From the NCBI GenBank assembly GCA_025449115.1, contig JAHLKC010000034.1, forward strand, positions 124,001 through 188,000: a DNA stretch of 64,000 nucleotides, given 5' to 3'. The DNA is from Chytridium lagenaria (lineage: Eukaryota > Chytridiomycota > Chytridiomycetes > Chytridiales > Chytridiaceae). The notes under the pieces are model-generated. The model was given only the letters and a program-made list of their open reading frames with translations. It was not told where the DNA came from and searched no databases. Within the stretch, counting starts at the first letter, position 1, and each line of letters starts with the position of its first letter. The translations under genes were made by a program, and so were the position numbers. This document shows, in pieces, positions 22,525 to 34,793 of the stretch.

Positions 22525-25500
22525 TTAAAACTTCACAGTTGTTTTTTTTAACCGAGCTCGCTTGAGCCATTTAACCAAAAGCATAGCCGAAAACCCCTCA
22601 AACTGTCTCGTCGCATCATCTAAAAGCCCATCCGCCTCTTTCGTATTTAACGTATACAACCCCAGCAACGCCTTAATGAACGCCCAAAACAATTGATAAT
22701 CCGAACCCAGCATGCCTGCTCGTGTATCGTTAAGGCGAGATAGCCTTTTTAAAGCTCCTCGCAATATTTTAAAGAACGCCAACGAAACCCCATCATCTCG
22801 AAGAATCATGTGCAAGGCATGAGATATAACATGGCCCAGCCACATTACAATCAGTTTACCTCCTAATGACAGTTCAAGACATTTTGTGCTTAAGAAAAGA
22901 ATCTCTTTTGCCGTTTCTGCAAGAAGAGTTGCGCGGTCAAAAACTTCTTCAAATATCGTGACGGTGCCATGGCCAACATCATCGACCCGTCCCTTCTTCA
23001 TCCGCCTTGGTTTTTTCGCTACACATGTTGAGCCTGGTGGGACCAAAAACTCTGTCGTCAAAATCCAAACCGGAATGGACGTCAGAAGAACCGCGAATCC
23101 AGATCCCCCAAAAGCGAATTCAACGGAAGAACATCGAATACTGATTTCTTTTAACCAAGTGAGGACCTCTGGTTGCGTGGATTTGTGAGTCTTTGCAAGT
23201 ACATCCTCAATGTCGCTGTACTTTAACTTCTGGAGCTCCAACTCTGATTCTGCAATGGCGCGACGGGCAATATAAAATACCCGTATCATAACATTTGGGG
23301 TGACATTCTCAGGATTAGGTAACTGTTTTTCGGCACTGCCCAAAACATGAGTTCGGTCAGCTTGACAAGAAGAGACGACGCAAACCAACTTACTTTATAC
23401 AGACGAGGTCTAATAATTCTAACGCTTGAGTTAATGCATCCAAGTCATCGAGAAATACGTAAGAACGGGTAAGCGCAATCCCGCCCGATGTCGACCATAT
23501 AAATTCCATTCTCATTATACCATGAATCGCTGAAAAATCGAGTTCCTTTGGTTCATTCAGGACGCCACGAAAAAACAATGCAGTGCTTTTGAGAAATAGC
23601 GCGCCTTGAACTTGATGTTAACATCAAAAATGGGGAGGACCCAATAACTCACCCATTCGTCCGATTTCGTCCATGTTCTCCTGATACATCCTTTTAAGCT
23701 CATTAGACCTGTTAGAGATTAAATGGTACCTTATTGAATCCTGCAATAGATCAATCGCCCGTTGACATCTGTTTGTGTACAAAAGAAAAAGACCATACGC
23801 AACCCCATACCGATCCAAAATAAGAGTCGGATCCGGTATCGCTCTCAAAGCGGCCCGATAATATGCATCGCTCAAGTATCCGTTTAGCGCAAACAATACC
23901 ATTGAGCTTCTCAAGCTAGCTTCAAACCACTTTTCAGGGAAATCCACGGCGTTGTAGATAGAGAAATTTAAGTTCTTTAACAATATCAGGCCTTTTCGTT
24001 TCTTTGAATAGGATTTATCGAACATAGAGCCAAAATAGAGAGCACCCAAAGCATTTGAGATGGCTTCCCTGTGGATCCGAAAATTCGTGATGACGGGTTT
24101 CACGCATCGACGAGCTCCGCCTTTTGTTTTTCTAAACAATTTCCACTGAAGTAAAATGCTTTTGAGAGTTTCCTTTTGAATCTCTTTTAAATCTGTTGGG
24201 AGTTTTTCACCGATAAGCTCAAGGGCAAAGGAAGCGTGACGGAGTCCTGGTAAAATCCTCGAGGATCGAGCTTCGCAAAAGGCCAACATGGAAAACCATA
24301 AACTAAGCTGAGCACTGTCCACATCAACTTTGGTCTCCATGTCAGGGCTGAGTGTGACGGTTTCCAAAGGCTCGACTAAAACCGACTCGAGTAGTTTTGA
24401 TGCAACACCAACTCCTTCCGGAAAGAGACCATGCGCCATGTGATTACGGCTACATATGTTTAGTTGATGTTGTGAAAGCAATAAATACCACAGTTCTTCC
24501 ATGTAACCTATTGAGCGCAACACTTCTCCAGCTTGGTTAAGATGAAAGCACACCAGAGGAAGAACGTCAGCACGTTTTTGTGAAGCCAAACTCCCCAGAT
24601 AATGTGTAGCAATCAACGAATGCAGTTCCGTCGTTCCGCAAACGATATGCTCTCATAAATAGTTTTGCAAACAGATATATGTCGAAAAGAATAAGCTTCC
24701 CCCATTTCCTTTCCAGATCCATTTTCGACGCGCAGAAAATCAAAGCGGTCGGACGTCTTGATTAATGTTTGGAAATCTTTGACGGTGACGGTAGAGTCTG
24801 ATGAGAGTTCTTGAACTTCGGTGAGAGTGAAATACTGGCCTAGGATGCAAGCGAACTTTAAGAATCTTTGGAATAATGGGGGTAATCTTGTAAACTGATT
24901 AGGAAACGGAATGCCTTCGTTATGACCAACCTATCGAATTGCATCATGATGGCGGCACCGACGGAATTGGAAAGGAGTTTATCGTAAGCCTCTTTACCCC
25001 CACGAATATCAAGAGTTCCTTCTTCATCCACTAAAAGTGTACTTGAGTCCAGCGAAAGAGACTTTATAATCATTGAACTCGTCAACGGGTTACCACCGCT
25101 GAGACGGTATATTTCTACACTTTATAAGCATTTATAGTATTTAAAGAACGCTACCTTCCACCAACGCTGCTTGAATTTTATTAAAACGGTGCATTTTAAC
25201 CGATTCTATAAACAACGCCTCCAACTCTTGTTGCGAGATCCCGTTCAACTCAAAATGCTGCCCGCATTTTAAATTACGGAGTTCTAGTAACTTGCTGTTC
25301 GCGTCATGCTCCGGGGTCGGAACAAGAAAAGAAAACACACCTTAAAGACGTTAACATAGCATCAGAAACTGGCGTACTTTTGGGCAGACTCGAATAGATT
25401 CCTCAAGCACTTCCAAAGATGCAGCATCCAACCACTGTCATCGTAGAGTATATAAAAAAAATTAGCTTACGAACATATGAATCAAGAAAAAATGGTTTAA

Positions 25501-27999
25501 CCTGCGCATCATCAAACACAAAAAACGTCCGTTCCATTTCCATAAACTTTGAAATGATCCTCTGCACGAATTTCCTCAAAACAGCTTTCACCGTTCGTTC
25601 CTGTCCTCCCAACCCCAACTCTGTCTCACCATCCCTCGCCAACGTTGGTATAACCAACAACAACAACGGTGCAAGTTTCGGCTCTTCCCCGAAAAAATTC
25701 AAAAATTCAATCGCATCTTTGAACCCCGCTGAAGCCATGGCCGTCCTGTTGACTTGTGAGAGAAGATCAACGCTGGTTCGGGAGACGCGACGGAGGGAGA
25801 GGTCGTAGATCTCGGTGATGGCGGATTGGACACGTGCGGATATGTTGTCGGTGGCATTGGAAATTCGAGGGAGGCATTTGTGGTAAATGTAGGTCATTAA
25901 CGTCGGATACCAAAAAAAGGTGTTGATTGCGAATCTCCATCCCAAGGGTGACGCTGAGAGCATCAATACAAATATAAAGTGCAGTTCATACCATGAAGAG
26001 ATTTTCGCACGCTCGAATAACGCACACGATAAAGCCATTAACGATGACTTGCCACATCCACTTTTCCCATAATGGTGATGATGGACTGACTCTTTTCTTG
26101 TCGTATCCAAGCCTCGATTTCATGTTGAAGTTTTTCTCGTTGTTCACATATCCAACGAGAGGAGGACCACCATGGATGTTCTCAAATTCCTGTGTCGGCG
26201 AAATCTTGTAAACCTCCACTTCCTCGTTCTTTCCTTTCAACCAGAACATGCCCAGGCTTTCCACGTGTAAAATGGGAAAATGTAAGGGAGGAGAGTTTTA
26301 TCGCAGACAATGGCTTCGGTGATGGTTGGGACGGTGAGTAGGCGAGCTGCCGTGTTAACGACATCCCCTATTCATATGATCAGTGAAATCTCTAGAATTT
26401 CATTTTTTATACCAAGTAAGCTCGCTTCACTCCTTGCGTCATTCCCGATTTTGGTGAAAAGAAGATCGCCCGCTGATAGAGATATTATGAACGGTCCAAG
26501 ACTCTCCATATTCATCATCGCAATGAATTTGTTGACTGCTAAAACGAATTCGACGGTCCACTCTCAATGGGATGAGGAGGCAACCCAAAACACGCCATTA
26601 ATGTTTGTCCTTTATCATCGACTTTTAAAGAAAGTTTAGATCATAAAAACTTGACATTAACGATAACCTGAAAACTGCTGAAAAACGCCATTATATATCT
26701 CCAAGCACCCAATAAATGCTTCACCACCTTCTGCACAGCCTCCAGAGCCGCCGGAAAACAAATCTTTACAAACACCACAATCACAAACCGATATTCTGCG
26801 TAACTGATATTAAGGTCCTCTGTATTCCGAATTGAGCTCCCCCGACTGCTTGATACATATTCATTCATACGTTCGAGTCGATCTTTTTCAATCGCTTTGG
26901 CTGCAGAGAGTTTATGCACCATGGAGGAGTTGATGAAATGTTCAATGGGATCGGAGAATGGTGCTCTGGGGAGTTGAGTCTATTGATGGAGCTTTGTCGT
27001 GTTTGAACTATAACGAAAGTGTGACGCGATAAAGTAGAGATGATGAGGGGTTTTTGAGGAGATGGTTTCCCAACATAGGTCGTAATCGTCTCTTCTAAAA
27101 ACTACGATATCCGAATCCTGCGGGATTCGGGGAAGGTACTCAACGAGGTATTCGTAAGTTGTTTTCGACATACTCATTTCATCTAATTAAATAAGATTCA
27201 CGTTTTTATGTGAACCTAAATCACCTTTTCTCGCAGCCTTCAACACATCACCCAACTCCTTTAAAACTCTCCATCCACAAAATAATCCATTCTTCTCGCA
27301 TCGCCAACAACAACATGCCAACCTCTACCACAGGTAATCGCGCAATGCAGTTGCAATAATTTCTCGTGTTGACTCGATCGTCGTCGGTCTATCACTGCAG
27401 CGGTTTTGGATTGATTGGATTCTCTGCGCGGTATGTCTTTGATGTTGATCACGGTGGAGGGGTATTTTAGCATGATTTGGAGAACGCAAGTGTAGGCGCG
27501 GAGAGCAATGTGTTTATGGGGTTCGTTGGGGGTGTTGGGACGGAAGGAGACGAGGAGGGCATCACCGAGGAATTTAATGACATCGCCACCATTGGAATCA
27601 ATCACTTCTATAATCTTTTACAGTGTAAGCGCACTGATGACGAAAATGTCTTGTCTTCCCAGATTAAGCGAGCGGCAAACTTACCTTTCCGAGGTAAGTA
27701 TTCAAAGACGCAGTGATGAGCTCTGATGCCAATTTCCCCCACTTTGACTATGAAAGCCAACCCTCATCAGTAACATTTCCAACTTTATCTCCTCACCAGC
27801 TCAGATGTCAGCTTACTATACCCGATATATCGATTATAGCAATGACCAGAAACTCCTCCTCCACAAACGGAACGCCACATCGAAGTTCCTCCAAGACGAC
27901 TTCCCATTTCACGCGATCCGAGACGAGGTTTCGGATGTATTGAGCGACGAACGGGGATGCGAGATCAGTGCGAGACATGGAAGAGTGGTCGCCATGCAT
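22525..27999 (-). CDS. ADCY10-like adenylyl cyclase with P-loop NTPase
   Basis: Soluble adenylyl cyclases make cAMP through two class III cyclase domains, followed by a STAND-like NTPase and a helical repeat tail. Read from 27999: LASPFVAQYIRNLVSDR, then FLVIAIIDISGYSKLTSELV (metal-binding Asp), VIDSNGGDVIKFLGDALLV (about 27600) and GDARRMDYFVDGE. The second cyclase domain begins EYRFVIVVFVKI (about 26810) and closes with IGDVVNTAARL and KGKNEEVEVYKI. The P-loop GKSGCGKSSL lies at about 26060 and a Walker-B-like FFVFDDAQ near 25520. The rest to 22525 is leucine-rich helical sequence with CASE-type repeats, ending TTVKF. Many introns and several one-base breaks are needed (for example at the start of the P-loop and after DISG). 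Substrate ATP versus GTP is not resolved. Confidence 0.82.
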
Positions 28000-28044
28000 C
28001 GGGGTTTCCCTTTTGGCCGCCTCTTGATAGAGGCAGTAAATCTT

Positions 28045-28205
28045 GGGCTCATGGGAATCTGGAAACTATCTTTTATGACTTGGCCGCCAATCTATCTATT
28101 CGAGTTTTGCCGTAAGTTATTGCTGCGAGATACAGCATCGAATCGATGGAACCGAGATTGTATTTAAAGGAAATTACCTCTGGCACTGTGTTTGGGAGCT
28201 TGGAC
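28045..28205 (+). pseudogene. Fragment of a third S41 peptidase copy
   Basis: The stretch from about 28110 to 28205 matches the S41 gene near 20300-20390 at the DNA level, including a shared run ending in CTCTGGCACTGTGTTTGGGAG. Read with one stop it gives VIAARYSIES, then LYLKEITSGTVFGSLD, against VSARYNIES and LYLRDTVTSGTVFGSLE in the paralogue. Homology weakens at both ends and no catalytic region is present, so this is a decayed or partial copy. It lies just upstream of the cyclase start on the opposite strand. Confidence 0.7.
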
Positions 28206-28724
28206 CGTCTTTGGATAATATCTGGGATTCGTGTTAGACATGTTGTTTTTGACCTTAAATCACACCTTACTGGTGTTCTCGCATTATTAAAGAACTCGTT
28301 TCTCATTTGTATGCGCCGTGTTTAAACAAAAATTCACGGTTCACGGTCTATAAGGATCGCGAGAATCTAGAAAACTCGCCATTCCCACCTAAAAATCGTC
28401 AAGACACTTCCCTTTAAAATGCGTCAAGACTATAAAGCCAGAGAGATATGGATGAATCATGAAAGAAACGATCGGTCATTGCAGTATCGACATGAGGCTG
28501 TAGTCGCTTTTTCTTGTGCTTGTCCACTTAAATAGATTGTAAATCGTAAGATCATGGGAATTTGGACCTGACGTGGATGGGCAATCTGTGCTAACCGGTA
28601 GGGTATATACTTTGATAGTGTAATTTCGATGAAGCCTCTTCTTGTCCAAGTCACCGACCAGCAATGAGGTTGCAAAAAGCCGCCATACAATTTTTGATTT
28701 CACAAATAACAAAAGCAACCAAGC
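28206..28724. other. Intergenic between S41 fragment and methyltransferase
   Basis: Short frames on both strands with no domain. It probably contains the methyltransferase promoter. Confidence 0.4.
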
Positions 28725-30021
28725 ATGGAAGAAGACGCAGCAAACATGGGATTCATGATGGACATTGTCCTTGGACGATGGAAGTCCCAAGCAGTCTACA
28801 CAGGCAAGTCCCCACACTTCTTCTCCTTGGCATCCTCTTACCAGCCTTCTTTTCAAATGCAGCCACCAAGCTTGACCTCTTTGAGCATCTCCCTTGTCTC
28901 CAGAGACCACCACCGCCGACTCTCGCCCAAAAGCTCGGCTTCACGCTCCATACCTCTACCGTCTCCTCCGTTTCGTTTCAACAACAGGCGCCATCCAACT
29001 TCACGCCGACCGTACCTTTTCTTTAACAAAGCGCGGTACCGTCATGCAAAAGAACCATCCCATGTCGTTACGGGGTAAGTAAGGGGGGGGTTTTTTGAAA
29101 GGTTTTTCATCATCAATCAAAAAAAAAAACGCTGAATGGGGTTTAAGGCATAACCTTGCTGGAGGAGTCTATCCAGCATCGACGGACTTGGGAGCATTTG
29201 GAGGAGGTGATTAGGGAGGGACCAAAGGGGTTGACGGGGTTTGCGAGGGCTTATGGGAAACCTTGGGTGGAAATGTTGTTTAGCGATGAAGCCTACACGG
29301 CGATTGTTAATGAAGGCATGGCATCGTTCACAGCGGTAACTTTGCTACACTCAATGGAGCTAAACAAGAGTAGATGACGAACAATTTGCGCTTCAAGCCT
29401 TTGACTGGTCGACCGTCATGACTGTTGTTGATCTTGGAGGTACGAAGCAGATGATACGGGGGAAGGGGATGATGTTCTGAATGAGTTTTAAGGAAACGAA
29501 GGACATTTGCTTGCGGCTATCGCTAAAGCGAATTCGAATGTGTCGGGATACGTTCTTGATGTTCCACCCGTGATTGCCAACAGCAAGGTCCCGGAGACGT
29601 TTGGGGTTGCGAACCGTGTTCGACTTGTCGGTGGTGATTTCTTCACGTCAATCAAATCGAGGCAGCGATGTCTACATGATGAAACATGTTCTTCACGGTA
29701 AAGCGAGTATGTCGATGCAACATATTGACCGCGCTACGTATATAGATTGGTCTGATGATGAATGTGTTGTGATTTTGAAAAACATATATGAAAAGGCGCC
29801 GGCTCATGCGAGGATTGTGAACTTTGATTTCATGGTTCCTGGACCTGGACAACCAGATAATGGATCGATGGGGCTGGATGTTCATATGATGGCGGCGGTG
29901 AGTGGGAGGGATCGGGAGGAGGTGGAGATGAGGGAACTTTTTGGAAGGGCGGGGTGGAAGATTATAAAGTTGTGTGCGGTCGCCGTCGCCGTTGGCGATG
30001 GTTGAGGCGGTTAAAGTTTAG
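28725..30021 (+). CDS. SAM-dependent O-methyltransferase (COMT-like)
   Basis: Enzymes of this family move a methyl group from S-adenosylmethionine to a hydroxyl group of small aromatic or polyketide-type substrates. The start at 28725 gives MEEDAANMGFMMDIVLGRWKS, then the dimerisation region (AATKLDLFEHL and LYRLLRFVSTTGAIQL). Further on are FARAYGKPWVEMLFSDEAY and FTAVTLLHSMELN. The SAM site begins TVVDLGGNEGHLLAAIAKA, split by an intron near 29440-29492, and continues GYVLDVPPVI and RVRLVGGDFF. The catalytic His lies in KHVLHDWSDDEC, formed across an intron at about 29700-29746. The protein ends LFGRAGWKIIKL and, after a one-base shift, SPLAMVEAVKV. Several frame breaks are needed. The substrate cannot be told; a lone O-methyltransferase is not evidence of a biosynthetic cluster. 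Confidence 0.82.
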
Positions 30022-30391
30022 ATGTTTTTAATCTCACGTTGGATATATAATAATATTTGTCTCGCACTTTTACTGCCTGTCAGCAGTTCGACTTGGTCAA
30101 TGTTTTGTGCTTACAATACAAACAACGATAATCGATACGTCATGGTTGTGTATATCATTCCTCACATGTTTGTTTTAATTACGGTTACCGCCGGTTTGAA
30201 GAGACACAAAACCAAGGGGTTTTTTGGGTTAGTGGAGTGAGTTTACCGCTTAATTCTGTTTGACTTTTAAGGTGCCATTGTGCGGTCATGATTATTCATT
30301 ATTGCTGCGGATATCATATAACGTATCATTTATAATTATAAATGTTTTTAAAACTTTTAGAATAAAATATTATTTATTTGATGGGTATGAA
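30022..30391. other. Intergenic, left flank of hAT element
   Basis: AT-rich flank. Its last eight bases (GGTATGAA, 30384-30391) are the left target-site duplication of the hAT element. Confidence 0.6.
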
Positions 30392-30406
30392 TAGGCCTGT
30401 CGGCCG
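30392..30406 (+). repeat. hAT left terminal inverted repeat
   Basis: TAGGCCTGTCGGCCG, preceded directly by the target duplication GGTATGAA. Confidence 0.9.
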
Positions 30407-30682
30407 GTCCACCGGGTTCGGTTTCGTCCTCTAGCCGAAACCGCTCCGACTTTCGGGTCGGCTTCGGGTCGGCTTCGGCCCAAATAGTAAAAAATCGAGA
30501 CCTATTAAAACATCACGATCGATGATGTTTTGATGTGCAACATATTTTAAATTGATGGATCGTGGTATCGGTGATGAGACGGATGATGGGGGTAGTAGCA
30601 GCATTGGTCCCTATGATAGCGTCAGCAATGCAGGTAGCGGGCTTTATCTGTAGAGGGTGGTGGCAAAAAGCGAAAGCAAAGC

Positions 30683-32942
30683 ATCGCATGGGATCATTTT
30701 ATTGACTGCCCAACGGATGCGACAAAATATGAATGCCAGCATCCAAAGGGTAGGCGCAAGCGTAATCCAGGGAGCGTGAATAGTGAGCTTTGTCTCGCAA
30801 AGTTCGTAAAACAAAAGGACAAAAGCACCTCTTCTTTGTGGATCACCTTTACGATGTTCATGGAATCGAAAATCCCAACAGCAAAAAAGCAAGGATCATA
30901 TCGGCGGTGCCTACAGCAACTATTAATCAGTTTTTTCAACATGGAAACCTAGTGACTCCGGTAGATGTTTGCTTTCATTATTTTATCTCAACGTTTTAGA
31001 TAAAGCTCAACGCTGAAAGCTTGAAGACTGCCATTTGCCATTTTATTGTCAACAATAACCTGCCACTTTCTGTTGTGGAGGACGAAAACATTTGTAGAAC
31101 TGATGCGCCTAGTTAATCGGGATGTATCAAAGTTCATGGTGAAACGAACAGCGACCACACGTCATATCTCTGCGATGTACGACTTCTATAAGAAACTTGT
31201 AGTGGAGGAATTGAAAGGCGCAAAGAGTGTATCACTGACGTTGGACGGGTGGACGTCTCCAAATAATCGTGCAATGGTGGGCGTCACGGTGCATTTTGTT
31301 AACCAAAACTTTGAGCTCGTCGACTATTGCATAGCTTTGCGTTTAATGATTGGTAATTATTTGTTACAGCTTTTGGAATAACCTGATTGTATAAATAGGT
31401 AGCCACACAGCGGAAAACTATTCGGGCTTGCTCACGGAAATTCTCTACGAGTTTGGTATTGGGGAAAACCACTCCATTTTTATTACGGCGGACAATGCTG
31501 CTGTCAACGGGAAAATGGCTCGTGTTCTTCGCGACACATCCAGACCAACATTCAACCCCAACACCGATCTTTTTGGATGCATGGCCCATACAATCAATAT
31601 TGTGGCTAATAAGGGGCTTGCTGCATTGGGAAGTAGGGAATCTGCAAGGGCCTTGTTAAACGATGTGGCGTCTGAAGCAACGGACATTAATTACCGGAAT
31701 CCAATGAGTATGGCTGCGATGACAACCCCTGCCGATGGAGTTACTGTCAACGTTGGATCCATTTTTAATAGGTGCCACGACCTCGTTGTTTTCGTCAAAG
31801 CATCTCCCCAGCGGGAAGCTTTGTTGGGGAATCGTATTGAAATCAAGCAGAAGGAAGTTTATGATAAGTCAATTAGAGGTTTAATTCAGGACGTACGAAC
31901 GAGGTGGAATTCAACGTTTGCCATGATTGCTAGGATTCTTATTTTGCGGTTTGTGCTTGTAACAAATATATTCTAACATATGTAAGCCCAACATTGACGG
32001 ACCTCTGCCAACATCCTGACTACAAGGAGTTTCATAAATTTGCAATGGATAACCTAGAATGGACGAAGATGGAACAGATTATGAGATTACTTGAGGTTCC
32101 GAGTGATGTTACGGAATCTGTGTGCAAGAGTCGGTATTCCACTTTCAACAGAGTGCTGCTGGATTTTTTGCGCCTGCGCTTTGCGTTCACAGAGGTTTGT
32201 AACTGAGGAGGTCATGAATATATTTTAATATGCTTAGGTACAGTATGGCTACGATAACGATCAGCTACACCCGCTAGCAGAAGCAATGACTGCAAAGCTG
32301 GATGAATACCTGATGAAAGCCTGCAAAAAACCGGCATATTTCATTGCTTGCATTCTGGATCCGTCTTTAAAGCTTCAATTTCTTCTTCTAAAAAAGGTAT
32401 TTACTGTCTTTGACTACAGATTCCTTTTAACCTGCGGCATGTGTCCATAGGTTCAAGATGTTCTAAATTTCTTGGTACCTGGAATCTCGTTTACTGAGGA
32501 CTATTTTAAAAATCTCGTACTGGCTGCAATTGCGGAACCCGCGGACGTACCACCAACTGGGACTAATGAAACGTCTCAACAAACCTCACCCTTGGCTACT
32601 CCCGGCAAGCAATTCCTTTCAAGCCTTGGAATGATGCCAGTTTCCGCATCAACGTTATCCACAGAACTACACAGATATCTTAACGAGGAAAGGCGGGATG
32701 TCGACGATATTTTTCAATACTGGAAGAGTCAGAGAGTGAACTTTCCAAGACTTGCTGCCATCGCATCAATGTATTTGGGTATTCCAGCTACTAGTGCCCC
32801 GTCGGAGCGATCATTTTCGATTGGCAGTTACATAATGTCCGATCAACGACACAGTTTGACCGACGACAACTTTCAATCCCTGCTCGTTTTAAAGGAATGG
32901 CAAGCACGCTTTGGCCGTCTCCATACTATTTTAGATCAATAA
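30683..32942 (+). CDS. hAT transposase
   Basis: A cut-and-paste transposase with a DDE-type fold. The N-terminal part carries a BED-finger-like region starting WDHFIDCP; its two halves, KDKSTSSLW and DHLYDVHGI, are in different frames at about 30842, consistent with loss of one G. Then follow FIVNNNLPLSVVEDE, SVSLTLDGWTSPNNRAMVGV, FGIGENHSIFITADNAAVNG, LFGCMAHTINIVANKGL and VRTRWNSTFAMIAR. The C-terminal dimerisation domain is clear at about 32660-32935 (LAAIASMYLGIPATSAPSER, then LLVLKEWQ). Short introns or frame breaks lie near 31375-31398, 31955-31992, 32205-32240 and 32398-32451. The element's intact ends suggest fairly recent insertion, but whether this copy is active cannot be judged here. 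Confidence 0.85.
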
Positions 32943-33096
32943 ATGTTTAGAATAACTTTTTTTCGTAAGTAATATTTATTAAAATATAACGAATAATTGA
33001 AATAACTACAAGCCGGAAAAGTACGGGTCGGGTCAGAGATTCCAGCCGAGCCGAAGCCGCCTCGAATCGGTTCGGCTTTTCGGGTCGGGTCGGTTG

Positions 33097-33111
33097 CGGC
33101 CGACAGGTCTA
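33097..33111 (-). repeat. hAT right terminal inverted repeat
   Basis: On the minus strand TAGACCTGTCGGCCG, differing from the left end at one position, followed on the plus strand by GGTATGAA. Confidence 0.9.
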
Positions 33112-33523
33112 GGTATGAATATAACATGTAAGGTACTCTGATTGTAAGACAGAGTCGGGTAATTCATTATATGTAGATAGAAAAAGGGATGACGGCCTTG
33201 TTACCTATATATCTGTTTCATGTCCTCATTTAAACAGCAATACAATATATATGACGGCCGTCATCATCATCATCATCATCATTATTAATTCATCATTGTC
33301 ATCATCATCATCATGATCTAAATAAATAAATACACAATTAGAATATATTATTATTACTAATATATATTTATTATTAATAACATAATATATAATAGAAGTA
33401 AATAGTAATAGTAAAAGCAATAAGCCTAAAGCAGAAGGTTGCATAAACAAACGTGCTGTATAGAAGCATTCTGATTTGACTGTATATATAATACAATCAG
33501 GAGTAGACTTGAGTCTGTGTAAC
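33112..33523. other. Spacer between hAT and copia elements
   Basis: AT-rich, with an ATC/CAT trinucleotide microsatellite at about 33260-33316 and TTATTA-type sequence. No gene. ATTAT at 33524-33528 is the left target duplication of the copia element. Confidence 0.6.
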
Positions 33524-33528
33524 ATTAT

Positions 33529-33649
33529 TATTCGGTTGAGAGAATTCTTTATTTTGTATTATTATCATTAAGCATCTCCTGATTTTTGGTCCTATTTAAA
33601 GGCCTTTCTTGTATCACCTGTAAGACTAGGTTATTTACCATATCTTACA
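33529..33649 (+). repeat. Copia 5' LTR (short form)
   Basis: About 121 bp from TATTCGG to CTTACA, matching the first part of the 3' LTR. It ends at the first of the two tail copies seen in the 3' LTR, so it lacks 49 bp. Confidence 0.8.
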
Positions 33650-33765
33650 GATTAAGAGTCTGAAAGAAACAAGTACAGTCAACGCGACGACGAGGTATAC
33701 ACGGAGAGGACCTGTGGTTAATAAGTCTGGAAGACGCGTGACGCTGGAAGGCATACTACCCAATT

Positions 33766-34793
33766 TTGAGCGTTGAGAGTTTTAAACTCCGTTCGGCCAG
33801 AATTGGATCAAGTAGCCATCATCATCCACCATCATGTCCTCCCTCATCCAGCGCATCCAATCCATCCCATCCCAAGTCGACATATCGTCTTCTCACGCAA
33901 GCCAACAAACATGATTACTTTCCGGAATGGAAGTTGTTGGTGTTCAATAGGATGGATGGAGAGTCTTTACCTACGAAGTACTATGCGATGACCGTACTCA
34001 AGATGTCGGATCAGCTTTCCCATGAAGTGCCTTGCCCAAAGATCACACCTGAAGTGAAAGTAGGAGGGGTTGTGACGAATGAAGCTGAACGAATGGTGGA
34101 AACGGAGAGGGCACGTCAGTGGAACGAAGTAGAGTTTTCGATAAGCCGTGTGTTGACGGAACACATGGATTCGGCTATGCGGTCAAAGTTCAACTCTGCT
34201 CGGTCGTATGAATCCATGTACAAGCGCTTCAAGTCGTTCGAGAATTCACTTCATCATGATTCGGGACACACAATTGAGGCTATTCAAGGCGAGTTAAAAC
34301 GTATTGTTCAGGGATCGTCTACTCCATTGGATCTGGCTACCTTGTTCGAAGAACGACGCAACAAATTGGTTGCTCTTGGCGATAAGACTGTGGATGACTT
34401 CTCTTTCTACAAGGACTTCCTCCAAGCACTTACGAACAACGTCTTCAATCGAGGCTCAGGAATCTATTCAAGCAAAACAAGTTCACTACGCTCACTGAGA
34501 TCATCGATCACTTAGAAGAAGAGGCGAAACAAGAGGCGTTGGCTAAGGCACGACATGAGGCTTTCTTGCGGCCTGGGCCGGCTGGACCAGGAGACGATGT
34601 TGTCCCACGCGCTAACCGACTCGACTCTCCCTGTCCGTGTACTCGAGGCGATAAATGCCCACAAGCGAAGCATCATCGACACTGCCTTCAATGTACCAAG
34701 TGCGGCTATTACGGTTATCGAAGCGTCAAGTGTTCTCCTGCAATTCAAAAATCTGCAAGAAGTTCCAAGGGCTCCCAAACCACCCACCATTGA
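33766..34793 (+). CDS. Copia Gag
   Basis: Structural polyprotein of the retrotransposon particle. The first frame (33766-34515) carries KHDYFPEWKLLVFNRMDGE and a helical UBN2/gag-like body (FEERRNKLVALGD). A frame break near 34470 leads to IIDHLEEEAKQEALAKARHEA and a basic, Cys-rich end. That end holds a zinc-knuckle-like CTKCGYYGYRSVKC, where the usual His is Tyr. The break is probably an indel, since the two halves make one Gag. Confidence 0.75.

Larger units (their letters stand above)
30392..33111 (+). mobile_element. hAT-superfamily DNA transposon, 2720 bp
   Basis: Both ends are resolved. The left terminus TAGGCCTGTCGGCCG (30392-30406) and the reverse complement of the right terminus TAGACCTGTCGGCCG (33097-33111) match at 14 of 15 bases. 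The flanks are an exact 8-bp duplication, GGTATGAA, at 30384-30391 and 33112-33119, the length typical of hAT. Subterminal CGGGTCGG motifs repeat near both ends (30455-30478 and 33017-33092), likely transposase binding sites. The inside encodes a hAT transposase. Confidence 0.92.

Noticed and set aside
28725..30021. O-methyltransferase as part of a secondary-metabolite cluster
   Set aside because: No synthase, oxidase or transporter lies next to it; neighbours are a cyclase and a transposon.
33260..33316. Regular ATC repeat as a possible CRISPR-like array
   Set aside because: Simple trinucleotide microsatellite without spacers.
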